A DNA stretch of 64,000 bases from Apostichopus japonicus (lineage: Eukaryota > Echinodermata > Holothuroidea > Aspidochirotida > Stichopodidae), in NCBI RefSeq assembly GCF_037975245.1, contig NC_092580.1:19642501-19706500 (forward strand), read 5' to 3'. The first letter of the stretch is position 1. Each line of letters opens with the position of its first letter. The notes beneath the pieces were generated by a model. That model did no database searches. It saw only the letters and a program-made list of their open reading frames with translations, and was not told the origin of the DNA. Position numbers and translations under genes: made by a program. Below, piece after piece: positions 1-13,000 of this stretch.

Positions 1-942
1 GCACAGTTCCAGTTGTATTAAAGTGTGAAGTGCAGACTCGTGATACAAGTACAACAGCATGAGTATGAACACCAGCAGAATTCCCCTTGGTATGAGTATG
101 AGTACAAGGTTCTAAGCCAGAGTGCAAGATCTTAAACTTGAATTAGTTTGAGTACAACTTCAAGAGGGTCATTACAAGTACAGGCAACTATGCTAAATTA
201 CTAATGTGAATACAGCAGACTCCATATGTAGTGTTCTGGTTTACTGTACCACTTTGTGTGAAAGTGAGTACAATTGATTTGTGTAAGTGGGCCTGTTATA
301 TAGTAGGCGATACAGTAGCAACTGAATGAAAAGAACGATTTTCCATTTGGTTCAAGAAGTGAGAAACATTGCCTAGACTGTGTAGCACTTTTTAGGGTTC
401 TTTAATTCAAGTTTCACTTTTCATGGGGTATCCTTTGGAAAAAGAAATACAAAAAGTGAGTTCACGAAACAACTACTTGAAGTGTAATTGTTCAATTCAT
501 TTCTGGATAAGGATGGCATGTTTGGAAAATAAGATGTAAGATGGCTTTGAGTTTATATGTAGGATACTAACAAAACATATATGTTTATGAATTTACTTCA
601 CTCCTCTCTTACCTGTCTCCATTCTACATATGCACTCAAATCTACCTAACTTACAAAAGTTGGTAACATCTTAGCAGTACTTGCCACTCAAGCAGTTACT
701 GCATTTTAATGCGTTTTTAAGTTGTTGACATGGTTTTGTCATCTTTATCAAGATGGTGGATACAATGTTTTTGTGTTTTGGTTTGATAACAGAAATTTTG
801 GTCATGGTGCAGTTTCAGTGGTTAACCACTATGAAACCCTATCAGACAGTCCATATACATTGTCTTAGTATGATCTCCTGTGTAGTATGGTAGTAATAAA
901 ACCAAGAAAAAAGATCAAAATTCCTCTCTTCTGTTCCCACAG
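1..942 (+). other. 3' end of an upstream WNK intron
   Basis: No coding exon is visible. The stretch ends in a pyrimidine-rich acceptor (tgttcccacag at 932-942) directly before exon 1. It holds one copy of a dispersed repeat at 599-680. The start of this intron and the exons for the kinase N-lobe and catalytic loop are outside the window. Confidence 0.8.
599..680 (+). repeat. Dispersed repeat, copy A
   Basis: Begins CACTCCTCTCTTACCTGTCT and ends with AAAAGTTGGTAACATCTTAG. It aligns over about 80 bp with 13648-13733 with only a few differences and an indel. The last part also matches the complement of 14853-14884. Ends of the element are not defined and the superfamily is unknown. Confidence 0.75.
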
Positions 943-1031
943 GGTGTACCACCAGCCAGTTTTGAGAAGGTGACTGACCCCAAAATCAAGCAGATCATCA
1001 ATGGTTGTATCTGCACCAATCGGGAGGAAAG
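943..1031 (+). CDS. WNK: WNK exon 1 in window: kinase C-lobe, subdomain X-XI
   Basis: It opens after the acceptor ending at 942 and closes at donor AG|gtaagg (1032). The 29 whole codons read GVPPASFEKV...CTNREER. This is the segment that in human WNK1 (from memory) reads GVKPASFDKV...RQNKDER, just before the last helix of the kinase fold. The exon begins on a codon boundary and ends with two bases of the conserved subdomain XI arginine codon, completed at 17850. It is a structural part of the C-lobe and contains no catalytic residue. The upstream exons with the catalytic loop, activation-loop serine and displaced lysine are not in the window. Confidence 0.93.
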
Positions 1032-4000
1032 GTAAGGAAATTTCTGTCTGATGTTCTTGATGGACAACCTTGGAGACTTAAAAACAGCTGTTTTTGAACT
1101 TCATTTATGAAATTTTGTTATAAACTTGAGTGCACTTCCCAGTTGAATCATTCCTTTTCACTGATAGTATTCACTTGATCATATATTCTCATACAAACAG
1201 TAACAAATATAAATTGCAAAGAATGGTGCAGTCAGCTGGTAACTATTGTATTTAACTTCAGTGCTTCTCTTGCAAAATCATAGTAGGTCAATTTCTCTAT
1301 GGTTATGCAACAACATGTTACAAAAGTCCTGTTATATAATTACATATTAAGTAGCTTAGATCCAATAGTGAAACCTTAACTTTATATCCTTATCTGCTAG
1401 ACAAAATTTGACATGAATTGAACATCTGTCTTAGACTCAACATAATCCATTGATGATTTTGTAATAATAAGTTGAATTTTCCAACCATTTTGTATAATTA
1501 AAGGACTCTAATTACAACTTAAGAGAATATTAAATGTTGCAGATTAGTTTCCCCAAATATCTTCATTCCTGTCTGTTGGCACATAATTCGCTCAAATGTC
1601 ACCCATTTTGTTATGCTGGATAGCATAAACATCCAGGCAATGTGATCAAAAGTTGTACATTTTAACATAAGGATAGGAATGATTAGTAAAACAACCATCT
1701 TGAAGTACTATGCACATCAGAAGTGACTTCCATATTGCTATTTTCAATCCTCTCTTGGTTCTACAACCCAACCATGTAATTTATGTCAATATTGAGACAG
1801 AGAGTATCCAATCTGTAGAAGAGGACTTCCTTCCAGAGTTTGGATAAGCTAATCTCTAAAAGTTATGAGCAGTTGTAACAATATCAAATTAAAGTTCAGC
1901 AAGGGTTAACCTGATCTTTGAAGTAAGCAGAGTGTCCTTTTAAGAGATATTTGCAGGTATAACAAGTGGATACTTTCACAAGATATTCAATACAGCCTGT
2001 CTCTTCTTGATGTCCTTTTCTTCTATCACTTAACTTCCTTGTTTCAGGCTTTACACACAATTAAAAGACAGATGCACAAAAGTGAGGCAAACTTGCTTAA
2101 ACAGTATCGAATTGGAGGAGGGGGGGGGGGGGGTTGATCTGATTTATGTTAGCAGTGCATCTGCTGATGGGTACATCTTGTCTCACAGAAAGTTGATAAG
2201 ATTACAAAACAGCTCTTAATTTATAAACTGCCAAATGTATTGTTTACTGCACATCCTTGCTTATATATCTGTTCACAACTTTAAGACCCACATTTGGTGG
2301 GTATTCTGTCGTGAGACATCAGCACTAAGGTTGTAAGCAGACAGGGAAGCCTCGTCGTGCATTATAAGTATCTAAACCCTGTAAGTTTTGGAACAATTGG
2401 CTGCATTTCATAACCACATTTCACATCGTACCAGATCAACTCAAGTTACTAGTGTAAGTCTTTGGGATAAACTCATTATTGGGCCGTCCATCTCATCAAA
2501 ACTTAAGAAGAAAACTTCTCTTTTAATGTGTTTGATGGCATGAGAATGTTACATTACAAATGCAAGTAGCAGTTTTCAGGGACTCTGCTGATATCTCATG
2601 AATTACTAAAGAAAAAAAGAAATTAGGAAAACAAAAATTCTGAATTTACCAAACTTGAGGTTTAAGCTGCTTTACACCACATAATCAGTTTCATCTCAAT
2701 AAGATCTGTTTACTCTTTGCTAGAGTTTACAGCTCTGTTGGCAAGAGCATGGTCAGTGATTTATGTTGTTCAGTTCTAAGAAATGACTGATTTGCTGGTC
2801 AGCATGTTGTCATTATCGCAGACATGTAAACAGGTCAGACCAGTTTATTTATTTCACTGCTTATGAAGGCAACTGGTACTTTTGAAAAGAAGATAACTTT
2901 ATGCTAGACCCAGTTCATGCCAAAAACAGATCATCGGAGATAGGCAGTCATTGCGTTGTCACATACACTTTTGTTTTATCTTTACCAAAGAAGGAGAACG
3001 AAACTATTTCAGTGTTTTATGCTGCTAAAGACGTAGATAAATAAAAAGTGAGCCGGGTTGCAAGCATTCCAAAGAATCAAGTACCATTTAGGGTAAATTT
3101 CCTGTCTGTACAGAGAGAATCTTTGTTTTGAAAATCAACAGTAAATTATCAGATTTGTTATCAAGGAACCAATACACATACCTGTAACAAGTTTGTATTA
3201 ACTAAACTCTGACACACTGACAGAGAACCCTACTATGAATCAATCACCAAAAAAAATACACCCAAGAATCTAGAATTGAGCTTTGCTCTAGAATCTCTGG
3301 TATCACCAGTCACCTTTGTATACACCAATGAACAGTGGTACCTTTAGTAGCAAGACTTAACCAATGATCATTCTTCGGTTATCAAATTTTATGATAATTT
3401 TTGCTTCAGGTTTGACAAGGTTAAAGGTCCCAAAGACTATTGGGACGAAATATAAAAGTAAAGAGATAAAAATAAAGTTTGGGTAGTTGTACACAAAAGT
3501 AAATATGCAACACATGAGTGGCTCTCAGGTTGTTTATATATGCACATGGTTTAGTAACTTCATTGAAGAAGAGGGTTCAGCTCAACAAAGTCTGGTGCAC
3601 AACATTGTACAAGACAGCAGTCACCAAGTTGGATCCTTCAACTAGTCCAGAGGACTTTGTCTAGATATGTAGTTTTGAAGAAAATGAAAGCAGGCCAAAA
3701 ATTATGCAAACTTTTGAGCATTTTTGACAACAAAGATGTTGCCAATGATAGCTTAAAACCACTAGTCATGATGAAAATCAGTGTTTGTTTTAAGAGGTAA
3801 AATTGTGTACCAAATAATGTAATGTTGAGGATGTCAGATGCCACGAAAAAAAAAGGGGGGGGGGATCGTCTCACATCTGCTTTTATCCAATTTAGTATTC
3901 CCTGGCTTTTGTGGCATGTTTTATGTTGATATTGTCATTCTCCAGTTTTTCTCTCATTTGGTTCTGGGTAAATAAGGCTGGACTTTGATCCCCACCGATG

Positions 4001-7000
4001 TCTGCTTGTATTGAGAAAGCCATTGCATTTGGCAAAACACTCTGTTCTGTAGTTTTCAAGTTATTGGCTCAAGAGTTACTGTATGATTGAATTTTCACCT
4101 ATGATAATTTTCTAGATCAAAGAAACAGCTGTCGTGAATTTCCAACAACCTTGAAACAACCTAAGGCACAAGAGTTGCTTGGTTTCTATTCCTGTCAGAC
4201 CCAGCTTTTAAAGATAATAAAAAGATATTCTTTAATTGTAGTATTGATATTATGATTATAACTGGTACGTTTGTATACTTAATACAGAACTCTGTGCTGA
4301 TACAACACCATTTTTATCAATAAGTGGTTTTTGTTTAAATTTACATTTTGAGTTAGGATCTGAAAGGAGAAACTCCAAGCAAGAACTGTCTTTAGAGGGT
4401 TTTCAGGCTACACTGTCAAATTGCCAATAGCTATGTGTTACTTTAAGTTGCACAGGTATATACAGCACACACACAGTACACAGTCAAGGCAGGCAGTGTT
4501 TAGAACACTGTGTTGTGAGTCATAATACTGTACCTTCACACGTTGTATGTAGTTTAGTACACAGGGTATCTGAGAGTTTAACAACGTTTTGCCAGTTGTA
4601 ACTAGAACCGATTAAGTTGTCAGAAGCAATGAAAATAATGTTGCTGTCATTTGGAACTTATTCATTATGGAATCTCCTTCTAATTATAATTTGGAAATTG
4701 ACTCAGTGAGATATCCTTTGATAAAAATGAGTCAAAACAGAAAATATCATAAAGGGTTTGATGTTTCAGCTGGTTTGGGATAGATGTATGAACTTGGAAA
4801 CTGTTTAGCACACCTTTCACTACAGGTCTTTGCACAAAAGTTTAAAGTATTATGTCAAGTTCATGCATCTGCTTGATTTCATACAAATGCAACAATATGA
4901 ACACTTCAGTAACTATCTGGGAACTAAAATAAATCTGTTTCAGTCAATAATGGTTGTAATGTAAGAGATGTCAAAGTATGCAAGGGGGGGGGGCAGGGGG
5001 GAGGGAGTAGACAGTGGATGATATTTAGATGTTGTTCAAATAGAGTTTTTTCCAACTTAAACTGAAATGATTGTGTACATCATGTGACAATCCCTTTTAT
5101 TGTCTTCAACTGTCGTTTTTTGAGATGTCAATTGATGAGAAGCTTGTATCTAAATATTAAAACTGTCTGATAAAGCCTCACGTCATGTGACCCCCACTTT
5201 AAAACTGCGGACAAGAAGTCTTTCACTCTCTGCTACGAAACCCTTGAAATTATGCAGGTTACATTAATCTGACACAGAGTGTTTGCCCGTCCACTTAATT
5301 GTGGAATAAGATAACCAATTGTCTGTATGCCAAGCTGCATACACATATATATGCGATCAAGTTTAAAACAAGTACACATACAGGCAGCAGTGTCACCTCT
5401 GGAAAAGTGTATAGATCTCTAGTTTCATGTCTCAACTGGATTCCAAGATTTTGAAAGGATATACGGATGTGGGATCATGTGGCACTGGGGTCATTCTAGG
5501 TGACTCCCATGTAAGGAAATCTGCAGGACAACCCTCCCACTCCCCCAATTTGTAAAATGTTTAGATGTTAATGGTGCATTTTGAAGCGAGGGCTATATAG
5601 ATTAGGTCTGCACAAAAGATTGTGCTGATAACTACTTTTTTAATTTTTTTTTATGTGGGGTTGAAAAGGTTGGGGGAGGGGGAGGAGGAAGTGTACACCC
5701 ACATTGGATATGGTCTGGATTCTATTTCCCTTTCAGTTCCATGAATTCTTTTCAAGGTACAGTATATCTTCTTCCTCAAAAAATGTCTTTGCCCTGACCC
5801 CTGAGTAAGGAAGCAGTCACTTGTGACTCAATTCTATAATAGAAGATATAATGATGTCTTATACTAGATATCATTATTGCATAATTTCTCTGTACAACTG
5901 TTTTTTTGTTTCATTTTGACAATTTCACTTCATAAGTACAGTACATTATGTCCTTGTATACATGACTTTAACTTCTTTTCTTCGGAGGGATACTTTTATT
6001 TGTACAGCAGATAAAAAAATTGCCAGCTTGCTGTAGGAATGATAAGATGTATAGCAACTGTTGCATCAAGAGCCATAATATCTCTTCCCAATTTATGATC
6101 AGAGAAATTCACAAATTTCACAATTGGTATGCAAAATCAAGACACTCATATCTAATTTACCAGTCTTTTCAATTCTCTGCACACTATGGTACAGTAATGT
6201 ATTGTACATTACAGTGAGTACTTTATCTATGCTATGGTGTAAAGGACAACTGGATTTAAGTTGTGCTTCAAACAGAAAGAGAAACAATTTTTGTATTCAT
6301 TAATTGTATTTGAAGTTGCATTGAGCTGTTGTCTGAATCAGTATAACATTTCTTTTGGTTTTCGGTTTATAATTGTATACAACACTTTCATTTCATACTC
6401 GCTGGTTTTACCAACAGTACGTAGCTACATCGACTGGTATTTCAGTTGCTCACTATTGTCTGTCCTTAAACCTGCTTTCGTTGTTGTTTGATATCCACAA
6501 AATACAGTGGTCTGTATAACAATAGTAAGTGTTGATAGTGGTGCAATAACAGCATAAAAGAGCCAAGTTCTTCTCCAATCTTAACAGATACTGTAGCAAA
6601 CCTAAGTATGAAACCTAAACTAACCTAAGTAGGATAAACCTAATATGAAATTAGTTTACTTATTAAACACGGCCATTTTCGTCATTTCTACAAACGACAA
6701 TGAACCCGGTTGTTATCTGCCTTACGTATTATAACTATTAAAGGCACCGAGGTCAATCATATGAATACTTTTGTAAATGAAAAGTAAAGCCCATTGCAAA
6801 GAGTCCAAATTAGAAAGAAGGGACCAAGTCCAATTGAGGACAGACAAAAATCTAGTCTTTTGTGGAAGAACAGAAAATAGCTAGCCTATTGTGGCACTTT
6901 TCTGTGTGCATTTCCTTTCCTGGCCTTTATTTGTTGGTTAAGCTGATAAGCTTTGGTAGAATATTTTGTCAACACATTTCTCTTCAGTTATAATTCCTTG

Positions 7001-10000
7001 ACAACTATACTGAAAGTCTAGCCAGAAATTCTTTGCCAAACACTTCACACATACCCATGATACCTGTGCATAGTGTGTTCAGTTTATACATACCTGTAGG
7101 GAGATATCTGTTGAACAATTTGCCAAGACCACTTTCTTAAATATGCGGGCTAGCCTTTACATTGTAGTAGTTGTTCATTTTGGATCTCTTATGTCCCTTC
7201 AAGCCCTTTCAAGGCAAATTGGAGTTTATTCTCTAATTTTGCATTGCTGAAATTTCTTAGCAATGAATATCTTTATATTCATTAATCCTACTTTTATATG
7301 ATTTTTCAGGACATAGGTATTCAGCACCACAAAGGAATATATGAATTTAAACAGTTATAAAAGTGCATATTGTATGAGGACATTAAGACCCCTTAACCGC
7401 ATGACAAATTATCACTTGTGTGTTGTATGTTTTTCATTGAAATGAAACTGTATTAATATTAATTGCAGATTTGTTGGTCGGTTGATCTCCTACTTGATTG
7501 AAACTGATCTTTTCTGTTTGTAAGCATGTAGTAAATTAACGTCTATTTGAATAGTCTATTAAGTCGAGTTCCTGCTTGCAGGAGGATCTAAAATACAGGC
7601 ATACATACATACATACAATTAAAAACAAATGTGTTTATAAAAGAAGAAGGGGAGAACAAAAAATCTGAGTGTGTATATACAATAGGAGACCTGCAGGTAT
7701 AATTGATGGTAAATACAGAAACCAGCAAATTGTGGGTGGTTTTCTTTAAGTTTTTGGTACACATCCTGCTGTAAGGTATGTATGTAAATGGTTGTTACAT
7801 GTATTAAGGGGACAGATGAGAAGCCTTCCAAGCCATTCAACTCCCTTTAAGTATTTGTGGAGGTTATATAAACTGTTAAAGGCTATGCCAACAAATCCTT
7901 ATCACAGGGGAAAGAGAGTATCTATATTTCTTATCACTAAACGCCATTAAAAGGAAGCCATTTGGATGCCAGTGTTCTTGTGTAGCCTTGCCCGACACAC
8001 TAGGATCTCACAAAGTGTAGTGCTGTAAAATAGTGAATCCAGGAACTATGAATCCAGCAACGATTCTTTGGAATCAATTTTTATCCTGTTGTTTTTCAAG
8101 CGACCTCCCATTTTGTCATGTAAAGATATCGTAAATCACCAACAAGACAATATTTAGTCTACTCATGATTCTTGAATGGCTTAATGCTGACTAGAGATTA
8201 ATCTTAGCTCTATAGATGATAAAGTACAGGGTAAAAAGTACATTGACTTATTGGTCATCAATAAAATATTGATTTGTGCAATTTATGCAGAGGACTAAAT
8301 TTAAAAGCATAGTCTTGTATTTTGGCTTAAAGGGCTTTTCTGGTGAGAGATTGGAGTACTGTTTCCTGGTTGTTCATGTATGTTTCTCCATCCAAACATA
8401 CCAAAGACATCCCATTCTGAAATTTCCTCTGTATTGAAATCCGGTTTTGAAAGCTGTTTGTAGAGCTGAATCTGTTTGGTTGGTGACATCATTAGGGCAA
8501 ATGGTATATTGGAGAAATTCAATGTTAAAACTTAACTAAACTTTCTATGACTCACTTTCCAATCTAGTACCGACACATACTGTATATACATACCTGTACG
8601 TATGCTACCTACAGTAGGCCTACGTGATTTTGTACGCTGTGAGTATTATGTAAATAAATGCTCTGAAAATATTTGTTAAAGAAAAGTATTGGAGGGTCAA
8701 GAAAAGGTATCTTTTCCCCTTTCTCGTTCACTGAGCCACGCAAATTACTATCCAAATACCTGGCCCTGATCCATTGTTGAAGCGTAGGCCCTACCAGTAC
8801 TTCACAAGCTTAGGCTCCAATTAAAAGTTACTGTAGTGGGTTCATTGGCCTTAGCTGCTGACGCCTTGTTCACACGTGATGATCCAACGTAGGGTCTGTT
8901 CTTCCAACATTTCTTTTGGCCCACAAATGCTGAATCTGCCTCAATGACATCACACTCCCAACTGTTCAAAGTACTTTTGAAAAAAAAAATTTTTCCCTTG
9001 CCGAATTTAGCACCATCCTATTTATAAAATACACTCAGAAAATTATACATTTTCTTAAGGTACTCCTAAAATAGCCACCAGATGATTCTTTTAATGGATC
9101 TGCAACTTATATTTGTCAATTACCTGAGCTGAAGTTTTCATCCCTCCCTTCCCATCCCTCATCTTGTCTTTTACTCTCCCCCCCCCCACCCCACCACCAC
9201 CACCACCACCATCTGAAAGAAAACAGAAGAGGATCTTTTGGAAGTGATACTTGTTTGACGTGTTAGCTTGTCAGCAAGATTAAGATGCCAACTCCAGACA
9301 TTACAGTGGGTGATGGTTTTATGACGTCACTCTTGATCTGGGCATCACTTCCAGCTCTGCCGTTCTGTTCCGCTTAGCCAATCATCCATTCAATCATGCC
9401 CCAACACCATACTCTTTGGCTGTGCCACCCAAGGAAAATATAATTTGTATGATCACTTCTGTCAAACGTAGCATAATTATTCCCACTTGGGTATTGAACT
9501 GATCTGATTGCAAACATTCTTCTCTGAGATTATTTAGTCTTTGTACAAAACAGAAATTGTAGAACTGGGAATTGCTCTGTGGAATGAGTGGTGTGAACTT
9601 AGTGGTGTGAAGAAGTTTCCACCTAGTGCAAGTAAAGCTTAAAAGAATATCTCTGGGGCGAAATTTTTATCCAGTATCGCGCTGGAAAATACTAGTCAAA
9701 ATGGGCAAACTGCATACAGGTGCAGAGATGATAAAACGTTTTTGTACACAGGAATCATGTTATTTTATAACAGACAACATTCAAAGACTTAAAAATATGC
9801 TATAAAAACTTTGAGCACTAAATTATTCCTTATAATGATATACAAGCCAATTGTGACTTAAAACTCTTTCCAAACATTGCATGAGTTTTAACCTGGTTGT
9901 TTTCCAGGCAACTGTAGGCAAGAACGGGATAGTATTATATATACTGTAGGTATTAAATGAGAGGTGTTGTTCATATTAAGTGGAGATGTTTTTGCAAATT

Positions 10001-13000
10001 AGCATCAATTTGACAAGTGTTATATCAATTAGCTTAGAGATCAGCAATCAAATTATTTAATATACCAGACTCATTTTTCAAGATACCAATGGCAACAGAT
10101 ATCATGTTTGAACAGTTACACAATGAACATGCTGTGCTGCTGTATTTACATGCCATGCATTTGTGTTGGGTAGATTGCAGTGCACACGTTGTACAAGGGA
10201 GACATGTACAGTATGTATGATAACTCTTCATCAAATGAGTTCATTTGGTGATATGCAGTTGAGTATCAATTTGAAGCCACTTGCAGCTCTTTTAATGCAA
10301 AGATTACAATATTTATTTAATAAATTGTTTGCTTTCCACATGTGATGGGTACTAATAAGAAAATGATGTCCATGTGACATCATGTGTAGAATACAACTAA
10401 GTGATATTAATTAATTACTTATTACCTTGATAATAAAAAAAAATCTCCAAAGATGTCTAGGTTTGATCAGACACGATCTCATTTTGATAAATTAATCTGG
10501 TATAATTACTGAAATCAAACTCAAAACAGATTTTATTTCACATACTAAAGCTGATCTTAGGAAGACGTCTCCCACTGAAGGCTCTACATTAGGCAACACA
10601 ATTATACTCAATGCTCACATATGGTATATGCGTGTGTGAAATCACATGACGTCAAGACAACTGTGCAATATGCAGTGAGAGCTACAATTTAGCTATTGTT
10701 TGGTTAACATATAGCTTGTTGTACGTTGTAACCTAGTTTTGCAAAATGTGAATTGTAGAATATGCAAACGATTCACTCAGTAATGTGTAACAGCTATATA
10801 TCTTACAATGATCGCTTCATAATTATGTTATCTGGCAACATTAGATGGTACTAGTATATGCAGTACTACTTAGTGCTATTGTAAAGTGTATGAAGTGATA
10901 TCATGCAATCACTAGAACGAGTGCAAGAAACCACCTTTGATTAATGTCTGTGTAGGTTTAAGGTGTAGATAATAAAGGAGAATTAATTTTTTTTAAACTT
11001 AATCTTGATTGGTAATTCCTTTAATTTTCCTGTTTCTTTACCATCAAAGAGAAAAAAACAATTGAATAAGTACATGTGCAGACTTCTGTGCTTTCACATA
11101 GGTTGTACAGCGTTTCACAGCTTCTGTTGAATTTAGTAGACCCTGTAACATATTTTCTAAGAAGACTGCAACTCTTTATAAAGAAGGCCCGAAGGCAGGT
11201 TTTGAGAGCTGCTTGTTCCACATTGGGGTAGATTGTATTAAATAAACTACTGAACAGTATATAACACTGGCAGTGCAATCTAATAAGGACAGTCTGTGTG
11301 GTATATTGTATCAGACAACCAGTGTTGCTGAAAGTAACAGCTGTTCACTCGTAAAATGCAATTTCCTGATATAAGGTCATTTTTTTCATGCTGCAATAGT
11401 TATAGAGTTGCTGAAATTTTGACAGCTATTTTGGTGAGCCGGATGACATGAAGTCTCTTGCAACATATCGTTTGACATCTACGACCATCATCCTTATAAG
11501 ACTTAGCTGGAAATTTTTAGCTATATTGACAAACTCGTAGCAGCGGACATGCGGACAGACAACTGACCTACATTTGGTTTACATATATACCCAAATGATA
11601 ACCCAAAATTTGAATGAATTGCCATCCCTGGAAGGCTCACACAGAAGAAGTAAACAACTTTGTTAGTCCTACATAATCTTTGTTTAGGCTGAAGGCAACT
11701 TGGATTGATTCCAAATAAGCCAACAATGAACATGTCCAAGTTTGTTAAGCTACCCCACAAATAGCAGGGATGTTAAACATGGTGAATTTCTTTGTACTAG
11801 CCATTATACGATTGAGATCCATGTTATTGATTCATCTTTCAGTAGCTGACAGGTCAGCATGGTTGCTTGTGATTTCAAGGAGTAAGTACTGAGGACTATA
11901 TTCACATACAGTAATCAATCAATAGCTTCACAGGGAATCCAGACTCAAAGCCTTACAGATCTATATTTTAGACTGTTTAGAGACCTATGTGAAAGATGAT
12001 TTTTTTCAGTTATTTTGGAAATGGGGGCTAGTATCTATGTCATGTAAAAATTGTAACGCCTGAAGTAGCTCCTTGGAGGGGAAGAGGGGAAGGGGAAGGG
12101 AAAGAGCAAATTCTTTCTGCAAATCGTTGACAGTTTTTTGTGCACAGCACTACACAAGTTGGACATGTAATTTTAGCAGTTGTTACGTAACTGCTGCAAT
12201 AATTCTTCAGTACATTATGAGGACGAAAACGCCCATAGACTTGAACAACGTGCTGTATAAAGTTTTCTCTGCATTTTAGCTATTAACATATAAATGACAG
12301 TTATGTATAAAAAGTTAAGCTGTGTTGACATTATGAGTGGTTTTAACTTACCGGTGCTCATATCTTTTACGATACATTTCAGTCAGAGTGCTTGAATGTA
12401 ATTACTGTACTTTTTAAGTGAGGTACATTTCACATGACTTTCATGTAAACATTTAATTGAGGTGCATCCTCTACCCTACTTTTTTTTGCTACTGTTTTGT
12501 GAATGTTGTCTGCTGGAGAGTCCTTGGTCAGAAATTTCATAAAGCAAAAGTACTCCTTCCATATTAAATAGACAAATAGGCCTATACTTTTTAGTTACCT
12601 TGAAGACTGTGAGTTCAGTTTTAAAAAAAACAGCAAAAAGGAAATAAACAGTCAAAGAAGACAGAGAATTATTCAAATGTGTGACCAAAGGGAGGGAAAC
12701 CTGTATGATTTGTTAAGTGCACTCTTCACTGAACCGTTATCATGACAATGTTTTGTATTCTTCTCCTCAAGTAAGGATATTCCCATTGTTAAAGTATCAC
12801 ATACTGAATGGAAAGTAATTTGAGGAATGACTGTTTGAAAGCCTTGGTGCATTTGCTAAGTGCATTGCTTAGCGAGGGGAGGAGAGAGGTGGGGGGAGGG
12901 GAGGCACAGTGGGATTTGAAATTGAGGTAGTTGAAAAATATGGTGATAAATATGATATCAATGTGTTTGTTGCTGGTATATATAGCTGACCATATAATAA